Positions 59,016-64,000 of a DNA stretch of 64,000 nt are shown piece by piece. Source of the DNA: Allomyces macrogynus ATCC 38327 (Eukaryota; Blastocladiomycota; Blastocladiomycetes; Blastocladiales; Blastocladiaceae); assembly GCA_000151295.1 (NCBI GenBank), contig GG745328.1, positions 2,623,423 to 2,687,422 of the forward strand. The letters run 5' to 3'. The notes under the pieces were generated by a model. The model saw only the letters and a program-made list of their open reading frames with translations, ran no database searches and was not told the origin of the DNA. The stretch's first letter is position 1. The number at the start of each line of letters is the position of its first letter. Both the position numbers and the translations under genes were made by a program.

Positions 59016-61570
59016 TTAGCACAGACTGGCCGGGTGGGCAACGACAGCCGAGTGGATATCGACCGACTGAGCCTGGCCCTGAGCCTGGAAGGCCGAGACA
59101 TCGACCGAGCCGTGGCCGTGCGCCGACGCGTCGAGCGACTGCGTCTGGAACTGCGCCTGCGACGCGAACACATCGGCGTTGCCATGGCCCGAGACCGAGA
59201 CATCCTGCGACTGGAACTGAGCCTGCTGCGCGAACACGTCAGCGTGGCCGTGGCCCGAGGCCGAGGCCGAGATTTCCTGGCCCTGGAACTGCGCCTGCTG
59301 CGCGAACACATCAGCGCCATGGCCGTGAGCCGAGACGGAGACGTCCTGGCCCTGGAACTGAGCCTGCTGGGCGAACACATCAGCGTGGCCGTTGCCCGAC
59401 GCGTTGATCGTCTGGTACTGGCCCTGAGCCTGCTGAGCGAACACATCAGCGTTCGCGTGGCCGTGCGCCGACGCCGAGACGTCCTGGTACTGCCACTGGC
59501 CCTGGTTGGCGTTCACCGACGCGCCGTGGTGGCCGTCAATGTTCAGCTGCTGGAACTGCGACTGGAACTGCGACAGGTCGATCGACGAGTTGCCGTGAGC
59601 GTGACCGGCCGACACATCAATGTTCTGCGCCTGCCACTGGCCCTGCGAGGCGTTGACGGAGCCGTGGCCCGAAACGTCAATGTTCTGCGACTGGTACTGC
59701 GACTGCGTGGCCGAAACGGAGCCGTGGCCCGAAACCGACGTCGACTGCGTCTGTGCTTGCGCCTGCGAAACGTTCACCGAGGTCGAGGTGCAGGCGTGCA
59801 CATCAATCGGCGCGCAGTGCGGCGCGGGGGCCGGGGCCGGCACAACGGGCACGCACGGGTCCTGGACCGGCGCGGGAGTGCACGGAGCCGGAACTGGGGC
59901 CGGGGCGGGAGCGGGAACGGCGGGGATCACGCACCCCGGGTCAGCGGTGTGGACGGGCGCCGCGGGCGTCGCATGCGTCGAGACGCCGCCGTGCCACATG
60001 CCGTCGTCGAAACCAGTGTTACCACCCTCTATCAAAATCATCAGGACGTTAGTTGACAGGTGCCGCGATCACAAACATGTTGAACTGGGGGTACGGACCG
60101 TATTTGCCGCTCCACCACATTCCGTCGTCGTACTTCGCGGGCGCAGCGGGGTGCGCGATGGGGGCGGCCGGGGTGGCAGCGGGAGCGCACGGCGCGGCGG
60201 GCGTGACGACCGGAGCCGGGCAGGCGGGTGCCGGGACGACGATTGGCGTGCAGTGCTCGGCCGGAACGACGACGGGAGTGCAGTGCTCGGCGGGGACGAC
60301 GACCGGGGCACAGTGCGGGTCGGCGGTAACCGTGACGGTCTGGTGCTGCGTCTGCGCCTGCGTGGCGTGAGCGGACGACGAACCGGAGACCGAGACGGTC
60401 TGCGCCTGGCCCTGGACCTGCGTAGCGTTCACGGAAGCGCCGTGGACGTCAATCGACTGCTGCTGGCCCTGGATCTGCGTCGCCGAGACGTTGGTCGCGC
60501 CGTGGCCGTGCGCCGAAGCCTCGACCGACTGGTACTGGGCCTGGCCCTGCGAGACGTGGACGTTGGCGCTGCCGTGCGCCGAGGCAGAGGCCTCCTGGTA
60601 CTGAGCTTGGCCTTGCGAGACGTGGACGTTGGCGCTGCCGTGCGCCGAGGCAGAGGCCTCCTGGTACTGAGCTTGGCCTTGCGAGACGTGGACGTTGGCG
60701 CTGCCGTGCGCCGAGGCAGAGGCCTCCTGGTACTGAGCTTGGCCTTGCGCGACGTGCACATCGGCGCCACCGTGGCAGCCGGCGCCCGACGACGCGTTGA
60801 TCTCCTGGTACTGGCCCTGCACCTGCGTAGCCGAAACCGACGACGCGCCGTGGTGACCAGCGGCCGAAGCCTCAACAGTCTGGCCCTGGATCTGGCCCTG
60901 CGAAGCCGTCACGTTGGTGGCACCGTGGCCCGACGCCGACGCGTTGATCTCCTGGTACTGGCCTTGCACTTGCGTAGCCGACGCGTTGGCGCCATGACCG
61001 GCCGTAGCGGAGACCTCCTGCGCCTGAAGCTGGCCCTGCGAGGCCGTCACGTTGGTCGCGCCATGGTGACCGGCCGTCGAAGCCGAGACCTCCTGGTACT
61101 GGCCCTGGACCTGAGCAGCGTTCGCCGACGACGCGCCGTGGCCGGCAGTCGACGCCGAGACCTCCTGCGCCTGGCCCTGGGCCTGCGTGGCCGAAACCGA
61201 CGTCGAACCGTGACCCGAAGCGGACGCGTTCACCTCCTGGTACTGGCCTTGGAGCTGAGCAGCGTTCGCCGACGAGGCACCGTGGCCGGCAGTCGAAGCA
61301 GAGACCTCCTGCGCCTGCAGCTGACCTTGGGTGGCCGACACGGTCGTGGCGCCGTGGCCCGACGACGAGGCGTTGACGGTCTGGATCTGGCCCTGGAGCT
61401 GGGCAGCGTCGGCCTAGAGAAAACAAAAATACGACGCGATCAGGTCAGATTTCGGGTGGAGAAGGTGGAGAGCAGTGTTCTCGAGCGTGGAGCAAGCGTA
61501 CCGAGGTCGTGGCCGGGGCGCACGGGGCGGGGGTGGCCGGAGCCGAAGCGGGAACCGAGGTCGACGTCAT
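59016..61570 (-). CDS. Q2: glutamine-rich repeat protein, paralogue of Q1
   Basis: Exons 61570-61502, 61413-60099 and 60028-59016 give 798 aa. The start MTSTSVPASAPATPAPCAP is Pro/Ala-rich and not a typical signal peptide. The next 330 residues repeat units of about 20-22 residues such as VSATQGQLQAQEVSASTAGH, with Gln at every second position in each strand-like stretch and HG at the turns. Three units are almost identical (EASASAHGSANVHVSQGQAQ...). A Cys/Pro-rich linker (DPHCAPVVVPAEHCTPVVVP) follows. The aromatic module KYDDGMWWSGKY then EGGNTGFDDGMWHGG is split by the same intron as in Q1. A second Pro/Cys linker and a second repeat region follow, with SQFQSQFQQLN as in Q1 and FAQQAQFQGQDVSVSAHGHG repeats. 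A beta-rich structural protein is inferred. Confidence 0.85.
60029..60098 (-). repeat. Q2 intron homologous to the triplicated Q1 introns
   Basis: A 70-bp intron whose sequence closely follows the three Q1 introns, including the shared CCCAGTTCA and TTTGTGATCG blocks. It has a CAACTAACG branch motif and a TTTTGATAG end. It lies at the equivalent position and phase. Confidence 0.85.
60585..60782 (-). repeat. 66-bp in-frame tandem repeat in Q2
   Basis: Three near-identical 66-bp units begin at about 60591, 60657 and 60723 and encode the 22-residue unit EASASAHGSANVHVSQGQAQ plus YQ. High identity implies recent expansion or homogenisation. Confidence 0.9.
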
Positions 61571-61645
61571 GGTGAAGAGTGGGTGGGTCGTGGTAATGAA
61601 AAAGCTCGAAAGCCTGCCGGTTCTTGTCGGAGGGGGAGCGGCCGA

Positions 61646-61653
61646 TTTATATA
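61646..61653 (-). promoter_or_regulatory. TATA box of Q2
   Basis: TATATAAA on the minus strand, 76 bp upstream of the Q2 ATG, closely matching the Q1 arrangement (80 bp). Confidence 0.65.
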
Positions 61654-63842
61654 GCGCGCGCTAGACCTCGTCCGTCGAGCACAATGCCGGGCATTTCGTC
61701 GTTGGCCGTGATCACAACGGGGTCGGGCGAGACGGTCGAAGACGGTCAGGATCAGCAAGGATCAGTGTAGCGCAGGGCGCACTCTGAGCGCGCCAAAGTC
61801 GCGCCGAGCGGTGAAGGCTGGCAGTGGCTTGCAGCGGTTTGTCGCTTGCCCGCACTCCGCAGCCGGAACGGAGATGCACTGCTTCCGAGCTTTGCACAGA
61901 CCTTCACTGTGTCACAAGAAACCTTGTGGGTGAGGCCCGTGTGGCGCCGAGTTACCGCGCACGCGAAGCGACCCAGCCGCCAACAGAGGCAAACGGTGTG
62001 GGACAAAGGGGGACACGAAACAACTCGAGGACGAGTCCCAACGGCGCCGCGAGTGAGCAATGCTGCGATGGCATTCAACCGCACAATGGGGGCGCGCGGG
62101 AGCGCGCGGCCAGCTTGCGGTGCGCGCACCGCGGCGGCTGGATGATCATCATCGTGCCGGAGGCAGTCGTGACAAAAGTCATGAAAACTTTGCCCACAAG
62201 CATCATCGTTGGGGAACTCCAACGAAGACCGTGCTGCGGTTGCCATGGTTTGACTTCATCTCCACAGCCCCAAGGTTGCATTCGCTGCGCCTGCAGCTGG
62301 CCCTGTCTGGGTCATGGCAGATCATCGTCGCCGTCGTCGTGCGCAAGCGCGCGCGCCACGATGCTACTACCCGGCCCTGCTCTCCCCGCCATTCAATCGG
62401 GCACACAGAGTGGGACCCTGTGGCTCGCCACCGGCACCCTCGCGCTGCGCACGAGCACGCGCGTGTTAGGTCGCTTGCGCCCCAGGCCCATATTTGATCG
62501 CGTTGGTGAAGACGATCCACGACGGGGGCCGCGTTGCTACTCGCGACGGCCGTGACGCGCCTTCTCCACCGTGTCGCGTTGAGGTGAACGGTGGCGGTGG
62601 TGAACTCTCAACGCTCGACTTTGCCGCCACCGTCCACATGGACGCGCTGAAGCCAAAGCCAAGATTTGGTCGGACAGCGGCCTGCAGCATGCAACACGGC
62701 GTGCACCGTTCTTCAATGCAAGGTGACCGTGCACACCGCTGCGGTGTGCATCGTGCCGAGTGTGCAGTGTTGCCCCAAAAAGAACAGGTTGCGGTGAGCT
62801 TGGATGCGAATTGTGGGTGTATGTCGGTGCGAGACGCGACTTGCACCATCGCTGGTGAGCAGTTTGCCGTACAGACGATTTCGCGGCCGACTGCAGCAAG
62901 TTATTGAGCGCGCGGGCAGGTAACGTAGAAACTAGGGTAAGCAGCCGGTGGTCGGCAGCCACGCGATGTCGTGAACTCGTCACAAATCATTCCGCACGAC
63001 AGGTGCAAACAGCTGTTTGCAGGCGGAATGATTCAATAGCTCATACGCATGCAGGACGCCGACGCGTTGTGATCAGTTTTCTGGCCATGATCTCGGCTGC
63101 ATTACCAGCATACCGCAATCTCCGTGCCGCGCGCATCCTCTGTCGCAGGTGCTAGTGTCGACGCACGGACAGAGCAGCGTTTGTCGATCGGGTGATAGGG
63201 AACAGAAATGGTCCAACAGATCCCACCATGTTCGTGGCATGGACACGATGCGCGCGTGCCAGCATCTCAACGACCCATGCTCTGGCGCCCTAGCAAGGGG
63301 TTTCATGCTGACACCGCCGTACACACCGAGGGCATCATGTGGCTTTTGGGCAGGAGCTGTCGTTGCTGTAGCTGTTGGCCCTGGGGCTGGTCTCGCCATC
63401 AAATCGGCTGCCAACGTGTTGAGCGACGAGAATGGCGTGCAAGTCGCGCTTCAATGTGAGCGTGGTCGTGCAGGATGCTGGAGCTGGCACGGAGTGGACA
63501 TGTGCTTGGGGTTGATGCGAGAGCCCGCATCATTCACTGATCAGTGAATGATCCGTGATTGGTTCAGTTGTCAGCGCGTGTTTTTGGGGATCGACCCACA
63601 CGATGGAGACAAGGGGGAAATGGAAAGCGCACAAGTCTCATGGCGCGCGTCGCGGCCATCGACCGCGGCGGTCACGCCATTTTGATCTCAGCACCAGCGT
63701 TGTGGCCGGAAGGTGTGGAACGACGCGTCCATCGACTGGTCCCTGTGGGTTCGCCCGAGCTCCACCAACTTCAATCAATCGCGTCAGTGTGAGTGAACCG
63801 CACTTGCTCTGGATCTGCGCGTCGAGTCCTCCATATATGATG

Positions 63843-63850
63843 CTATATAA
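63843..63850 (+). promoter_or_regulatory. Possible TATA box near right edge
   Basis: TATATAAA on plus, about 60 bp before ATG 63910. The support is positional only. Confidence 0.35.
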
Positions 63851-63909
63851 ATTTGTTGATGTTCCGCAAGATCACTCGAGAACTAGACAGTCCAACTTGC
63901 CTTCCAGTG

Positions 63910-64000
63910 ATGACCTTCCTCCCTGAGGAGACCGAAGCGGAGGTCGCAGAATGTGCATCAGCGAACATGCCACTGGACAGCTCGCAACGACGGCGTGGCC
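63910..64000 (+). CDS. Possible gene start, cut by window end
   Basis: ATG 63910 opens a frame (MTFLPEETEAEVAECASANM) that runs off the window without a stop. A TATATAAA lies about 60 bp upstream. Thirty codons are too few to name a product. Confidence 0.35.
   Translation, partial: MTFLPEETEAEVAECASANMPLDSSQRRRG

Larger units (their letters stand above)
61571..63909. other. 2.3-kb region without a supported gene
   Basis: The left end is the Q2 promoter. Elsewhere, frames such as 62494-62907 or 63149-63547 on plus show no domain, splice logic or family. No repeats or RNA genes recognised. Confidence 0.45.

Noticed and set aside
59010..60056. Long Leu/Arg-rich frames on plus opposite Q2
   Set aside because: Antisense shadow of the repeat; it would have no start context or splice logic.
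60591..60782. Short regular repeats considered as a CRISPR array
   Set aside because: Units are contiguous and in frame, with no spacers, in a eukaryotic coding exon.

Overview
This window looks like nuclear DNA of a GC-rich, intron-bearing eukaryote, most likely an early-diverging and possibly zoosporic fungus. The gene content is fungal or opisthokont (Clu1/Tif31, Rsm25/mS23, Bmt5, a GCK-III kinase, a septin, an ankyrin oxysterol-binding protein, RNA polymerase I subunit 1). Introns are mostly about 60-150 bp, branch-like CTRAC motifs lie close to the acceptors, and many 5' splice sites read GTNCGN instead of GTAAGT. Lineage is inference; there is no rRNA or marker gene to settle it.

Layout. 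1-0.93 kb: nothing clear. 0.9-2.4 kb (+): RluA-type pseudouridine synthase. 2.5-3.3 kb (-): secreted/ER FKBP. 3.6-6.8 kb (-): GCK-III/STE20 kinase with two microexons. 7.0-8.0 kb (+): mitoribosomal mS23. 8.3-9.7 kb (+): JMJD4-type oxygenase. 10.0-14.1 kb (-): CLU1. 14.5-16.8 kb (-): IQ-motif coiled-coil protein. 17.2-18.4 kb (+): TXNL1. 18.5-19.7 kb (-): BMT5 rRNA methyltransferase. 19.9-21.9 kb (+): mitochondrial-type methionyl-tRNA synthetase. 22.1-23.0 kb (-): acyl-protein thioesterase. 23.2-25.1 kb (+): FAAH-like amidase. 25.5-28.0 kb (-): divergent kinase-like protein. 28-33.9 kb: a 5.9 kb stretch without a supported gene. 33.9-36.9 kb (+): glutamine/serine repeat protein Q1. 37.3-38.1 kb (-): truncated pseudogene copy of the next gene. 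38.7-42.6 kb (-): ankyrin-PH-FFAT-ORD oxysterol-binding protein. 43.6-46.5 kb (+): DDHD phospholipase. 47.1-47.5 kb (-): mitoribosomal uS13m. 48.0-53.4 kb (+): RNA polymerase I largest subunit, broken by two compensating frameshifts. 54.0-54.9 kb (+): disrupted zinc-finger-like gene. 55.1-56.2 kb (-): septin with an EF-hand-like loop. 57.2-58.3 kb (+): disrupted unrecognised gene with a 91-bp tandem duplication. 59.0-61.6 kb (-): Q2, a paralogue of Q1. 61.6-64 kb: mostly empty, with a possible gene start at the right edge.

Most genes are housekeeping: mitochondrial translation (mS23, uS13m, MetRS, CLU1), ribosome production (Pol I, BMT5, pseudouridine synthase), proteostasis (TXNL1, FKBP) and lipid handling (OSBP, DDHD, APT, amidase). 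The unusual content is the Q1/Q2 pair. These are long, alternating-Gln repeat proteins lacking a recognisable signal peptide. They share an aromatic Y-D-D-G-x-W...G-K-Y module and a nearly identical, repeatedly duplicated intron, and both have a TATA box about 80 bp before the ATG. I know of no described family that matches them.
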